From: Mermis nigrescens
Taxonomy: Eukaryota > Nematoda > Enoplea > Mermithida > Mermithidae
Length of the DNA: 64,000 nt
Reading direction: 5' to 3'
NCBI GenBank assembly: GCA_036768485.1
Contig: JAVLUZ010000340.1
Location: forward strand, 7,517,802-7,581,801
Shown here: piece after piece, positions 1 to 12,900 of the stretch
Numbering within the stretch: position 1 is the first letter of the stretch
Layout: each line of letters opens with the position of its first letter
Translations under genes and position numbers: made by a program
Notes under the pieces: generated by a model
What the model was told of the DNA's origin: nothing
Database searches by the model: none
The model's input: the letters and a program-made list of their open reading frames with translations, nothing else

Positions 1-171
1 TAGACAATTTTTACTGATATAATTTTTTTGTAAAAGCTCTAAAATGAAAATTTTCCTCGACTCTGCCCCAGACCCCCTAGGGGCTGTTATATTAGTCCTG
101 CACTTCAAAAGACCCCCCAATCCATAGTGGGCTTGGGCGGGGCGCTTTATGCCCTCCTTTTAGCAATACAA

Positions 172-368
172 ATTGCTGCACAGAAAATATTTTTATCTGG
201 ATCTGGATCTGTATCTGGATCTTTTTAAATTTTGATCTGGCAAAACGATCTGGATCTGGTTATTTTCTGATCTGGTTATCTGATCTGGATCTGGATCCGC
301 CAAAAGTATGAACCCAATCTTTATCTGGATCTGGATCTGGGTAAAAATCTGGATCTTTTACATCACTA
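172..368. mobile_element. GGATCT-array element, right end and part of interior
   Basis: Dense (GGATCTGGATCT)-type hexamer repeats interrupted by TTTT spacers, ending TTTTACATCACTA, the same terminus as the 44746-45655 element (TTTCATCACTA). The left end is not identified. Confidence 0.55.
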
Positions 369-376
369 GTCAGAGC

Positions 377-915
377 TATAGTCTGTTTCCATTTATCCGA
401 GAGCTTTTTCAGTAAATGTTTTCGAAGGCTAAAGTTACCCCTTCTTTCTAATTTACTGCAGGTTGTTAGATCTGACTAGCTATGTAGCAGAAAAGGCTTT
501 TTCAATAAAATTTTTACGGCATAATTTATTCTCGTCCTCCAGCAGATCAATCAACTTACAGACAAAAATCACGCATTCAGCTTATCCTAAGTTAACACTT
601 TAAACACAACAGACTAAGATTTTAAGAATCGCCGCTGACTCCCGCATAGCTCAGTGGTAAAACGTCTGCCTGTCGTCGAAGCAAACCGGGTTCGATTCCA
701 CCGAGAGCTTTTTATTTAGCATGTAGTATGCCCCAGCACTGATTAAATGCCTAAATTAAATTTACATGGGCGGATTAGTGCATTACAAATAGAATAATTC
801 CGGCCACACGCATCACTGAGTTGATCGGCCGAGTTAAAGTAATTCGTCTTGTTTCGCCTACTGTAGCCATTAGAAAATTGACCAAAAAGCTCTCGAATAA
901 ATGAAACAGAGTATA
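377..915. mobile_element. TIR element with internal tRNA-like sequence, copy A
   Basis: The left end TATAGTCTGTTTC..ATCCGAGAGCTTTTTCAG is repeated in inverse at the right (AAAAGCTCTCGAATAAATGA, then ACAGAGTATA). It abuts the end of the GGATCT-array element at 368. Copies B (26509) and C (27236) have the same plan. Confidence 0.75.
639..702 (+). tRNA. tRNA-like sequence (degenerate) in TIR element A
   Basis: Pol III promoter-like boxes: TAGCTCAGTGGT (A box) and GGGTTCGATTCC (B box) at tRNA spacing. The acceptor stem does not close and the anticodon stem is weak, so it is probably not a working tRNA. Confidence 0.45.
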
Positions 916-957
916 GTTTTGAAATTTATGTCCGCAGTTGTGCCAAACAGACTATAC

Positions 958-1150
958 ACTAGCAAGAAAAAATGCTCCGATGGAGCAAAAAAGGTGGACA
1001 TACTTGGATTTCGTCATTGTTAAGGATGTAAAAGTACGGGAATGGGGAAAAAATTCCCTGTATGCGCAAAAGCCATAAGAATGCGCTAAATAGTTAGACA
1101 TCCCTAAACAGCGCGAAAATCGGCCTACGCCCTATTTCTGCAGACTGAAT
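958..1150. repeat. Solo arm of the 10923-12027 element
   Basis: ACTAGCAAGAAAAAATGCTC, then TTAAGGATGTAAAAGTACGG and TCTGCAGACTGAATTGAG match the left arm of 10923-12027. It lies between the tRNA-bearing element A and the hAT-type element at 1163. Confidence 0.6.
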
Positions 1151-1162
1151 TGAGTTAGCTAT

Positions 1163-2492
1163 CATAGGCGTAGCCAGGGGGAGGCATTGGAGGCACATAC
1201 CCCCGAAATTTTTCGGAAATTTTGTTGATTTTTCTGGTGCAATAATTGTGTCCAGAAAATTGAGTTCAAAAAGGCAAAAACGTCAAAATCTTCCGGCGCT
1301 TCGCGCCGAGTCATTATTATTCATTGATATATATGTAGATCTAATGAGTTTAAAAGCTTGTTGATTCAGCTAAAATAATCCAATCATTATAGTGATTTAA
1401 TGCACTATTTGTGCGTTGAATGAAACTGTGCGTGCTTGTTGAGCATAATAGTAGAAGTGCGAAAATGATTGCTTTCCAGTTTATCTATTCTCTGCTTTAT
1501 TTGTCTTTTTTACAAGGACACATAATTCTATTTTGAATGAAAGGAATGACCAAATTTTCTTATTTTTTTGCGCTTTCTGTTTTCTGACCTATATCTTATT
1601 AACAAAGAAGGCCGCAAATGGGCCTGAAAACGGTAAGAAAAAAATTTTCATTGATACATCTTTTATATCTTATTGGCAGCAACCCGTTGCTGCGCTATAT
1701 ACTTAGCAGAAGTCAAATAACGCATTTCAGCTCAGAATTTTTGTGCAATGTATTATCACTTCGTTAATTTTGAGTTTTTTTGTTTTCATTTAGAACCGAG
1801 ATTCAGCCGATTTTTGCGAAAAATGTTAACATTACTATTTAATATTAGAGTGCCTTTTTTACAAAATTTTTTGGGATTCTATCCTGAACCTGACTGAGGG
1901 GGCGCTTGAGCGCGCCATCCCAGACCCTCAACCGTAAAATCTTGTTGTACACGTGCAACCAGATTTTTTAGAAGACAAAAAAGGTAAAAGGGTTAGGAAT
2001 TTGAGTTTAAAGAGCAAACACGTCGTAATTTTCCGATGCATAGCGCCGCCGGTTATGTTCTATGTTTTTATGAAGCTCCAGTATTGCGTTTAAAAGCCTG
2101 GATTAGTCAAAATATTTCATTCTGAGTTAGTAATTCACATTTTTTTGTTCTGCTCTGTCAAATTATTAGTATTCACAGAGCTACAAAATGTCAAGAACGG
2201 TAAAAAAAAATTTCTTGTTGCCTTGCGCGCCACTTATGATTTCCGGACTGTTTGTCATTGAAACGGCCGTGAATTCTACATGAAAACGGTAAAAATTTCG
2301 AAAACTTTCGGCGCTTCGCGCCGCTTTATAATTTTGTATTTTCAATCGTAAACCAATAAATTAGCTAGGCTGCACTACTAAAGGTCAAAAAACTCAGTTC
2401 TACTATACATGTTACTGGAATTCAATGCAAAAGTAGTCTTAAAAAATTTTTGTGTATCCCCCAACCGAATGAAAATCAGGGCTACGCCTCTG
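1163..2492. mobile_element. hAT-type element (CAnnGGCGTAGCC termini), 1330 bp
   Basis: Ends CATAGGCGTAGCCAGG and inverse of CAGAGGCGTAGCC. Flanking 8-bp duplication TTAGCTAT (1155-1162) / TTAGCCAT (2493-2500), 7 of 8 matching. No transposase ORF. Contains two GGCGC-TTC-GCGCC hairpins (1295-1307, 2310-2322). Confidence 0.8.
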
Positions 2493-2916
2493 TTAGCCAT
2501 AGAGGTTTAAAGTTTACTTCGATATTCTGTTTCCCACTAGGGAATTGTGGGACTATATTCTCATTATGAAAAAGGCAGCCTAACTAACTTTAATCCGAGG
2601 AAGACCCGCGTAAAAGTCTCCGTTGAATCGATCTGAAAATTATCGTAAATATTTCTTAATTTTTTCAAACCAGAAATGCTCGAGGAAAGTTAAATCCAGA
2701 GCTTGCATAAGCAAAGATACGGCAGTAGTTTTTAGTTTTTCTTCACAGTTTATAGCTTCAATGTCAAGTGTTGACATGGAAAGAAAACAATTTACTGAAT
2801 TGAAATTTACGTCAATGACCTTACTAAGCTTTACAGTAAAATCCTTCGACTGAAATAGCAAGCGAAAGCCAGGCATGGCAACAAACACATCAGTGTGTTA
2901 AACCGAACGCAACGAT

Positions 2917-3123
2917 ATGTCGGCCGCCAAAAACCGCATACAATTGAACAATACACGAGAAAGCAACGAAAATTACGTCGTCGAGCAAGACAACATGGAC
3001 GATTCCGGCCACAAAATAAACAATCCGGTCGATGCATCAGCAAATGCAAATAATTCAAGAAAATTTATGAGTCGCATGCATTCCAAAATGGACAGACATA
3101 AATTTGCATGGATTCTAATATGA
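2917..3123 (+). CDS. Small hydrophilic ORF, possible 5' exon or orphan gene
   Basis: 68 codons from ATG in the context CAACGATGT. The peptide is Asn/Ser-rich and strongly hydrophilic (MSAAKNRIQLNNTRESNEN at the start), less AT-rich than its flanks. It lies upstream of the paraoxonase-like gene, whose exon 1 frame is open at its 5' side, so it could be a first exon coding a cytoplasmic tail; no good donor was found to join them. No family is recognised. It could be a chance ORF. Confidence 0.25.
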   Translation: MSAAKNRIQLNNTRESNENYVVEQDNMDDSGHKINNPVDASANANNSRKFMSRMHSKMDRHKFAWILI

Positions 3124-3799
3124 AACAAATATAGAATTCGGTTTCGTCAAGACAGCGCATGAGAATTATTATTATGAAATGATTTTCAGGTAGTATTTTT
3201 AAAAATGTTTCTCATTCGAGTGAACATTCAAAACAGTGCATGCTTGCGAATAAAAATGATTAAAGATGAGTCAAAAATGTTTTAAATATAAAAACTTATC
3301 AAAAATATGCGATACGGAGTTAAATATTGTCATTAGCAAATATGTGCTTAATTCGAACTTCACCTCTTCACAGCTCAATGACTCTCGGCTGTAGAGAAGT
3401 TTAAAGGTCAGACTCGTTATTTTTACGTAACGGAGATCATTTAAAAAAAGAATGACCGCAAACAATGCTCTGGGCGGAAAAGTGCAGCTTTTCTGTGTAA
3501 ACTTTACACTTGCGTTAATAACGCAATATTGGGTGTATAGAAACAAATTAAAATATGATGTGTAACGATTAGCTCAGGGCACATTTTAAGCATAATCAGC
3601 ATGTTCCGCCTACTTTAGTGGAGTAGCTGAAGAAATTTACTTTTTCGTCTTGAATCCTTTACACTAAAACGATCACAGATCAAGAAACATCGCTTTAAAG
3701 AGGGAAAAATTTTTTTGATTTTGTGATTTAGTAACCCTCTACATTATAAAACCAATTGGATTGCACAGAAACCTAAATTGACTTAGATAGGCTTTAGGA

Positions 3800-4180
3800 C
3801 ACGCAAAGAGTAAAAAACCGTATACTTTACATTTTTGTGCAATACCATTGGGTGCAAAGAAATATTGAGGTGAACTTCATAATCTACAATCCAGAGGCAA
3901 CATTTAAAAAAATTGGCCCCGGCAAATTATTTGATTTTTTGGTTTACACGTTACACACTTGTTATTTACTCGGTATTGAGTGTAAACAAATTAAAAAAAT
4001 AAGCATCGAATTTTTTAATTATCTGTTGATTAAAAAAACTGCACCGCCAGAATATGTACCGTTGTTGCTGCAAGGGTGGACAACAAAATTCGCACTCGCT
4101 GTAATAAAAATATAAGAAAAGAGGTTGGCCATGTATATTATAGGTAGCACTTTCGAGCCACCTATGACATTGTCACACCC
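3800..4180 (+). repeat. Solo unit of the 180-bp array family
   Basis: TTACTCGGTATTGAGTGTAA, then TTAAAAAAACTGCACCGCC and TTATAGGTAGCAC..CACCTATGAC match the tail of the 12200-14080 array (13900-14070). The ORF at 3837-4115 comes from this repeat and is not taken as a gene. Confidence 0.6.
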
Positions 4181-4374
4181 GTTGGAGGTTGATATATAAT
4201 AATCGTTATAATATACTTTTTATTAGGATAATCCGCATAATATACCCTTTTCGATCAATATACACTTACCGATCATGTTTTCGTTTATAGCCACTAGCTC
4301 GGACTGAGCTGTCGTGTGAAAATCGTGCAGCTGTATATAATATCGTGCATACCCTTATATGTACAATTCCGGTG

Positions 4375-4560
4375 CTGCTGAACGAACCCAGCGGCATTTT
4401 TCAGCGCTGACTCTCGCTAATTAGTAGTTTTACCCACTAAGCCGGGACCGGTTCCCTTCAGATGACATGTCTCTTCATTATATGCCTTGAATAACTGTTG
4501 TTCTAACATGCGCATCTGCTTCGAATTGAGTACTCTAGTAGATTGTCGTAATTTGCTTGA
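4375..4560. repeat. Interspersed repeat shared with 20700-20880 and 29800-32350
   Basis: Contains GGGACCGGTTCCCTTCAG, GTTGTTCTAACATGCGCATC and AGCGCTGACTC. The inverse lies at 20738-20870, and another copy is split by the element 29875-32256 (GTTCCCTTCAG before it, AACATGCGCATCAGG after it). Confidence 0.65.
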
Positions 4561-5177
4561 CAATATTTTTGTTCCTGTGTACTAATTCATAGTTTGCTAG
4601 CCCGTCTCTAATAAATGAATGATTTCTTGATTCGGTTGCAGCGCATTAAATTCGCAAGATCGAGGTCGAGGGGTCGATCTTTACGGAGAGCGAGCATTTT
4701 TAAAAATGTTATCGTATTAAAACCAGGGAGCCTTTATTTGGCCGCACGGCTTCCGACCATACATATACAGCATGGTCAATCTGGTGGGTCAGCCGGTCTA
4801 GCGGGATATTGAAAAATTGAGATTTATAAGCCAAAATGTCAATAAAAACTGAAATAAATGCTGAAATAGCGTAACTACGTTATTCCACAGTTTCTGGTCA
4901 ATTTCGATCATTCTTGAAGAAAATTTTTAATTTTATCCATGTTTAGCCTTTCGTGTTTTTCCTTCGAAAATTTCCTATTTTATATTCTCGGAGAAGGTCT
5001 AGACCCCCCGACCCTCCTCCCACGCGCATGTCTGTCTGTGACTGCTTGCGTCAGGTTAAGAAGCTACAGACTTCTAGTCGTTATGTGAAATTTCAGATGC
5101 AACTTTTTGCGCTTAGCAAGTATTTTACGCGAAGTTTTAACTTGCAAGAGGTACGTTCACATAGTCTTCTTCTCCCT

Positions 5178-5345
5178 TAGTCTGTTTCACACAAGTTTAG
5201 GCATATATGTTAAAGACTATGTCAGACACTAAGCTGACGTATTGCGAATATAGCATAGATTTGATAAATAGTTATTGTAATACGTCGGCTTACCGTCGAA
5301 AAAATTCTTAAAATTTATGCCCAAACTCATGTGAAACAGACTATA
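5178..5345. mobile_element. Short TIR element sharing the AGTCTGTTTCA terminus, 168 bp
   Basis: TAGTCTGTTTCACACAAGTT and the inverse ending AACTCATGTGAAACAGACTA; TIRs of about 30 bp. The first 13 bp are the same as in the tRNA-bearing elements, the rest is different. Confidence 0.7.
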
Positions 5346-5986
5346 ACTGTTCGGAATAAAAGTTTGCTTTGTTTGCAAAAGGATGTTATTGTTTACGAAC
5401 AACCTTTCTGTCCGCGTTCATCAGCTGCTGTCGTTTTTTTGGCAAATGCCTGCTTAATTTTCACTCAAAACGCTAATGAAAAGGAGTGTAACAGCAAGGA
5501 TAAATGCTAATTTAGTCTCTCCGACGTAACGCAAAAATCGAAGTGTATCCGAATGAACCCTTTAAGAGGGGCGTCTTCTCAAAAGAATTTGCGTTGGTTC
5601 GCAAAAGAGCTGGTGAATAAACTTTCAGGTGTATTGAAACAATAACGCTTTTTTTTAAGAATAGTGACCGTGGAAATCCAACCAACCCCTTAAAAATGGA
5701 TAGACCCCCAGAATTAAATTTTCGGTGTGTTTTTATAATTTTGCCAGTTTTACACCACCCAGACCCCCCCATCCGAAATTTTTGCTGCTGTCTATGTATG
5801 CTTATAACCAGTATCTAATTCATCGTCAATTATGACTTTCGCATTTTATGTACTGTTTGTGTTGGCTTGCATATATAAGTTTTTATTGTCCCGCTCATTA
5901 TTCTTACCCTGCCTGCCGCAATTGAGTCATTCGGTCTGCTTCGTTCATTTGGAATTCATTGCGCATGAGAAGTGAACAGATTTATT

Positions 5987-6375
5987 GGGTCTACAACGTT
6001 TTGGCGCCGCTATTTTGGTGCCAGCAACTTATAAATTATTCTAGTTGAATCAATTTTGAAGCAATTTCAAAATAAATAATATATATTCAGAATGCAGGTT
6101 CTACAAGCTACAAAATAGCATATTGTTCTTTTCGATCCGATGAGTATTCATTTATGTACGACTGAAAAACTGTAGAAAATCCAGTGTATTTTTAGATGCA
6201 TTTAATTATCTCACTAAATTCAAAGATGTTTTAAAAGTAATTCATACCATCACGTAGAAAAGTGAATGGGCTTTCAGAATCTGTATTATGCTTTAATAAT
6301 AAATGAAATGTTAATAATTATTAATATTACAAAGAGTGTGGCGCCAAAACGGCGGCGCCAAAAAGACCCTTCCGA
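5987..6375. mobile_element. TIR element with GGCGCC-rich ends, about 389 bp
   Basis: GGGTCTACAACGTTTTGGCG..CC at the left; GGCGCCAAAACGGCGGCGCC and AAAAGACCC at the right. Flanked by a perfect direct repeat GATTTATT (5979-5986, 6376-6383). The right end has a few extra bases, TTCCGA, beyond the inverted match. Confidence 0.6.
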
Positions 6376-6860
6376 GATTTATTTGTAGTTTTTTTTAAGT
6401 CAAGGCTTATCACTTGTTTCGAAGATTAAACAATTTATGTTATTTATTTTTCCGAATAAATTGTTATAATCTCACTGAGGCCGCCAAATACACTATTATT
6501 AAGGCTGCTTAGAAGAAGTCTAACTTTGTAGCAGATTTTTATGAGTTTTGCTTAAAAAGCAAGTTCTTCACTCTAACTCCTTGCACGTCCTTACTTTTGA
6601 ATAATTTCAGGCATACGCGATATTTTTGTGCTAATTTCAATTGATAAATATTAATTGGTTATTTAATGACTGATAAATCGAAAATTATAAATAATAAATA
6701 CTTTTCAGAATTTTCACACTTTTTTTAAGTTTCTCTAAATAGCTCAGCTATAATTTAATCGAAATTTTACATCAAAATTGAAGCAAGCCTATTATCAACT
6801 GAGTCAGTCTCAAACCAAGCATATTCCGAATTTGATCAGTTGACACCAGGTCGCCATCCA

Positions 6861-6931
6861 ATGGGATTAGGAGTCAATTCATACGCTTCAGCTGCGGCCA
6901 TTTTGAGCATTGCAATCGCCTGGCATTTTTA
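6861..6931 (+). CDS. Paraoxonase-like gene, exon 1 (membrane anchor)
   Basis: Starts at ATG 6861 and encodes residues 1-23 plus two bases, ending at a strong GTAAGT donor. It contains the hydrophobic stretch ASAAAILSIAIAW, read as a signal anchor as in other paraoxonases. The same frame stays open upstream to 6759 with a coding-like hydrophilic peptide (..SEFDQLTPGRHP), so the true exon may begin earlier. Confidence 0.75.
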
Positions 6932-9900
6932 GTAAGTTTTCTTCGTTTTTTTACGTACCGTAATTTAATTAAAAACTTGACTTGAAAGTTCTTTAATTCT
7001 AATAGATATTATTGATTTGCAGACTTCTGTTAGTGGGAGTTTGGGTTAAACCCAAAATGAGAAGATAGAAAATTTTCTCTGTTTTCTATCTTTTTGTGTT
7101 TTTTATTTTTACAATTTTTCCTTTTCACATGATTTTTCGATTCTGCCAATGGATAGGGCTCGATGAGAAACGTCGAAAAACATATTTTTGCCCTTCAGTT
7201 TTCAGCACTTCTTGACCTTTAAAAATTCTGGTATTCTTCCTGCGATTCTTAGAATTCAGCCCTGCCCATATGTATGGTTATCACAATACATGGGCAGCAA
7301 CCAAATTCTAGGAGGGGTCCGATTGGGCCATACATATTGCCCGAAATAGCATCTTAGATTCAATTCTGGGGGTCGGTCGATTTTAAGGCATTTTTAGATT
7401 CCGAGGGTCCAGCCAGACCCCAAAGACCCCGACGCCCATGTACGGTGATCACCGCGCATGAGCGTAGGAAGGGTGGATTGGGTATCCCCTGAATCTAAAG
7501 AATCCTGCAGAATAAAGTAGACCCCCATCGCGATTTTGCCCATCAGACTCCCTAGAATTTTTTCGTTGCTAATTTATGATTATCATTGGTTGATATCATT
7601 TAGCGCCTATTTCGACTGGAATAAAACAGTCTACATAAGTCGGCCTGGTCACTGTCAGCGCGTTGACCCGATAGGTAAATTTTTATTAATTTAATTTGCT
7701 AATTCAAACTTTTCAATTTCATGCTTTTACTTTCTTTTTAGCAATTTTCTAAATTTTTCGTTTTTGCTTAATTTTCAGTTTTAGTTGAAATGTTAGATTT
7801 GCAGCTTTTATTCTTTGTATGATCATCAAACTGATGTAAATTTAGAAAAACGAAGATTCCTTTTCTTTTTTTAAAATATCGGTGTTTCACTATCTTTGGT
7901 CAATTTAAACATCCTAGTGAAATAAGACGGAAAAAATATTAATCGTTGAATTTATTGTTCAAATAGATTTAAATCAATTCACATAAATTCTAAACTTTCA
8001 GAGGCTGGCTCAGAGGATATAGCTCTATTGCCTGATGGAACCGCCATCATAACATCGGTAAAAATATTTGTAGCCATTCCATTTTCAATTTTTTTATAAA
8101 AAATTTTCGACTGGAATAAAATTACGGATGAAATGCGATATTATAAATCGGTAAAGCAGCATAATTAAATATGCGTTATGCCTCAAGGTTTTTTTCTAAA
8201 GTACAAAAAGTGATGGGGCCTGAAAAATATGAGTTTATTAAATATTTGTAAAACTATTGCGTTTTTAGAAATTTCGCTCATTTTTTCGCAAGAAGGACAA
8301 AAATTTAAACCAATGGCTCAAAACTCAATTGATAAATTTAAAAAAGTTCAAATTTAGCGAATTCTAAAACTTCTCTCTTAAAGCTATTAATTTTCTTTTA
8401 AAACAGAAACAACAGGTTAGGTCGTTTTTGCGGAATTTTGTTTCGCCATACGTGCATTATTTTTATTTTTCGACGGATTACTTAGTATGTAGGGATTACG
8501 GTATTTGAAAGCAAAAGGATTCGAAAATATTACCGGAAAATTGTTCATCTACCGGTTTTCTGACGAAGCCTCCGTCTACGTGGCCCATGAAATAAAAATA
8601 CGATGGAACGAAGAAAAGACTCGAAATTTTATTCCGCACGGAATTAAAGCATACACTACTGCAACAGGTGATCAGTTCCGTACATTCTAGCAGTGATAAG
8701 GATTTAGAAGTCTAAAAGGGAAGATAATTGACAGAAAAATTATTAAACTGCAAAATCTAATTGAAATTCAATTAAATCAGAGTAAAATGAAATTTGATTC
8801 TTTTTGAATAAGTAAATAAATTTCGAATGAATTAAAATTTTAAGTTAAATCTATTGACATCTTTTAAGTGATAAAAAATTCAAAATTATTCGAGTCAAAG
8901 TTGTATAAATGAATTATTGAAATTATAAGAACCGTAAAATGACGGGTTAAAAAAATATAAAAGTTCAATGAGGAAAACTCAAGGTATGAAAATTCATTAA
9001 AAAAAATTGAAAAATTTTAAATTGAGGTAAGCTTAATTATTTCTCAAAAATCAAAATTTTATCCATTTCTACGAGTATCAGGCTAATTAGGGCTTTGAGA
9101 TGAGTTTGATATAAAAGGTACTCTCCAGGCTACATAAAATTGCTTCAATTTATTTTATATTCCAAAAATTAGGATTCTTCAATTTAGGCACGATTTGCAA
9201 CTTAATTTTTATGAAAAATGTCAGGTTCTTTTGCAAATATTGCGATTCCTATCTTTTTTCCCTCTATATGACTCTTGGCACGTCTAAAAAATTGAGGCGT
9301 TAATTAGATACATCGACATTATTTTCTTTGTAAATTCAGCCATTTTTTAAAATAAATTTAGATTCTGTTTTCAATATTGTAAATCAACATATTTTTATCA
9401 AGTCTGGCGTTAATTTTGTTTCATGTCTATCACGAAAAGAATATTTCTAATTTGTGCGAAACTACTTGTTAAATATAGTGGTAACTATTTGACGTAGGTC
9501 ATATGAAAATGTCAGACAAGGTTAATTTTTTCACTAAAATTTTTTAAAATTTTCTATAAAGATTGATTTTTTATTGAAAAAAATAAAAAAATAAACATTT
9601 TTCGAAAATACGTTTTTATAATTTTTTTCGATGTTTTAAAATATAAATAGGCTGCAATAACATGCGGCCTGGAAGTTAAGAGAAATAACTTTAATTTAAT
9701 GATTTAATTAAATCTTTTACAATTTTAATATTTAAAAAATTTTTCTACTCAAATTTTTCCACTTTTCTTTGTGAAACTGTCCCAAAAAGATAACAAAACG
9801 AAGTTTATATTATTTTATTTTTACTTTATTTTATTTACTATATTATTCTTAAAAGAGTACACCGTGCCATTTATCAAATTATTTAGTCTAATAGTTCAGT

Positions 9901-12900
9901 CTTATGGAACAATAACAGGCGAAGTGTTATTATACGTGGCCAACCATGAACCAGATGGCGATGCTATTGAAATAATGAAACTGGACGTAGAAAAAGGGGT
10001 AGCTGAACCAATAAAAACAATTAAGCACAAGTTGATGAACAAGTGAGACAAAAACTCATTTTCGGCAACGCTGCTATTATTACGTATACAATGTACCGGA
10101 TGGCCCAAAACAGGCTACACCCGGATGTTACACGTTATAAGTTGGGCTATAATAAATAGAGAATTTTGAGATAAATTGTTCACGAGATTTAAAAAAATGT
10201 CATTATTCAAACCGTGTGGAGCATGTAGGCCAAGTGCGAGCGATTTGCGCCTTAAGTTGTTTAGTTTTTGACGATATTTTGCGGTTATTTTGCTCTTAAA
10301 AAAACATCTACCACCAGACATGCACGTGGGGGCTACTGGGGACATAGGTGGGCGGCGCCAAAATTCTGGGGGGTGTAAGATTTTTCAAAGATCAAAAAAT
10401 GGCCTCAAAAATGGTGGTATGGCGGAAAAAAACACAATTTTTAAGCGTGGTTTCTGAGGAGGTATTTTGGTTTCTCGGGGCAAGTCATACCTCCCAAACC
10501 CCTCCCCAATCCCAGGTGTACTGGGGAGTCATGACACCCCCTATAATGGAAAAATCAAAAATTTTGTAAGGAAAATGAGTCAAAATGAGGGCGAGAAACG
10601 GACGAAAATCGAAAATTCTCTTTAAAAGTGCTTCAAATTCACCAAAAACTGTGTAATAACGTGGTTTTAACGCTAATTTAGCGATTATACTAGTAGTTGA
10701 GGTCATTTCAGCCCAAAGAAGCTCAAGTTTTGAACACTCAGACTGGCTGACCCACCCCCACCCCCTAGATTGACCATGCTGTGCACATATTATATACTCT
10801 ATATGATCATAATTTTGCCCACTTGAGTTATTGTCAAAAATACTAAATAATGTGATGCAAAACAGAAACTCTGGGAGGGGTGTAAAGAAGCCAACAATGA
10901 TATTTTTATCTACATTTATATAATTTTACTAGCAAAGAAAAATACTCCGAACGAACAAAAAAGACGAATATACTTGGAGTTGTGAATTACTAAGGATGTA
11001 AAAGGAGGGAACTAGGAAAAAGCTTCCTATGTTTACGTCTAAAGTCGCAAAATCTGTTAAAAATCATACTTTTTCCAAGCAACGCAAAAAATCGAAGTAT
11101 ATTCTGCACCCTGCAGATTGAACTGAATTATTGAAATAAAAAAGATATAAATAGCGTAAAGTTAGCTATGCAGTCGCTATGGAAAAGTAGACGAAGTAAA
11201 GTAGGAGCGACCTTGTTAGCCAATTGAATGAGATAGCAAAGGTCGATGCATTTATAACAATCCAAGAAATTGTTGGCTCAAAGCAGTAGGACACGCGTAA
11301 GCTTACGTGAAACAGACTACATGTAGGTACGCTTGAATGCCCGCAACGATTTGTTGCACTAAGCAAGTGACGCCAGGTTTGCTTACTATAATGCTCATGA
11401 TAACAAAATAAATCACCTCTAAATACAATTGCAGATAGTTTTCTATCAGTCACGATGTGAAGCATGTCAGCGTTGCAACCATTGGTGGGCAGCACCGAAA
11501 TTCTAGGGAGTGCAAGGTTTTTCAAATGTTAGAAAATGGCTTTCAAAAATGGTGGTATGGCGAAAAAACACCATTTTTCAACGTTTCCTCATCGAGCAGT
11601 ATCCATTGACATCAAAACATTGCGGAAAATTTTTTTCAAAAATTGAATTCTTGAGCGGGTAGAAGGGGTATTTTGGTTATCGGGGGAATGGGGCTACTTT
11701 GATTTCTCGGGGAGAGGGATGTACCCCCAAACCCCCCACGCCCAGGTGTGGTTGCAACATGCAAGCAGCTAATAAAAAGTATACATTTTTGACCAAGTTT
11801 ATACAATCTTATGTGAAGCATTGAAAATTATTTAAAGAAGGTTACATTTCTTCAGATGCCGCAGAATATGCTTCGATTTTTTGCGTTGCTTAGAGAAAGT
11901 CTGATTTTTAAGAGATTTTGCGACTTTAGACATATAAATAGGTAGGATTTTCTAGTCACCTCCTTTAACATCCTTAGTAATCCGCAGCCCCTATTTTCGT
12001 TCCATCGGAGCATTTTTTGCTAAAACAATACTTTTAATTAGTATGATTTGAGTGAAATAGTAAGTAAGTAATAAAAGCAGTCAAGAACGCGGAAAACAAT
12101 ATTTTTCTGAACATCAGCATTATCTTTTTTAAACAAGACAACCTACCTTATATTAAGGGCTTTCAGGTATGAACTTCATGCAAATATTGGGTGTGAAGAA
12201 TACTTATGCTTGCTTCTGCAACGCTCTGAAACTAAATTTAATTTTCAATGTAAACTTTACATCACTACTGAGTGTAAAATAAACACACAGTCAAATTCGT
12301 ATCCTGACCTTGCGGAACATAATTTGAAAAAATTGACGTTTTGCAACGCTCTGGACTGAAAAAAATTTGTAGTGTAAAATACACATCAACAAAAAATCTA
12401 TAGCGTAAACTCTACATAACTACTGGGTGTAGAAAAAATTAAGAGTCAGATTCGTAATTCGGACGTTAAATAGAACATTTCGAAAGAAATAAAGTTTCCG
12501 AAAGGCTCCCTGGCGTATCATGTTTGATTTCTGGTACATTTTCAGACTTGAGATCATGTCCAGACTCATGACCGGAGAAGTTGGTAGAAAAAACAAGACA
12601 GGAACACGTTTAAAGCACCCACATTATTGACTTTACACCTCTCGGAAAATCTTAATATTGATGTAAATAAATGCAATTTCCTGTGACGTGTACCCCTTAG
12701 AAAGTAAATTATTTTTATTCTATTCGACCTATCCCGACTTCTAAACGGAGAAAGTGGCGAACGAATAAACGGACAAAAACGTATTTTCTTCCACCTACCA
12801 CATTGTAAACTTTATAAAATATGAACCTAATTATCCATTGAATGTAATAAAATTTGGTTTAGGTCAATTTGTAGCCTTTTAATCGTAGTAACTTGGAATG

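Larger units (their letters stand above)
2501..5177. other. Intergenic, mostly AT-rich unassigned
   Basis: Apart from the candidate ORF 2917-3123, the solo satellite unit 3800-4180 and the dispersed repeat 4375-4560, no gene or clear element is seen. Confidence 0.5.

Noticed and set aside
3837..4115. 92-codon ORF
   Set aside because: Overlaps the 180-bp repeat family, which recurs in the paraoxonase-like intron 5 with the frame broken.
11166..11525. 119-codon minus-strand ORF
   Set aside because: Lies in the interior of the TIR element 10923-12027 and crosses into the nested MITE at 11480; no family resemblance.
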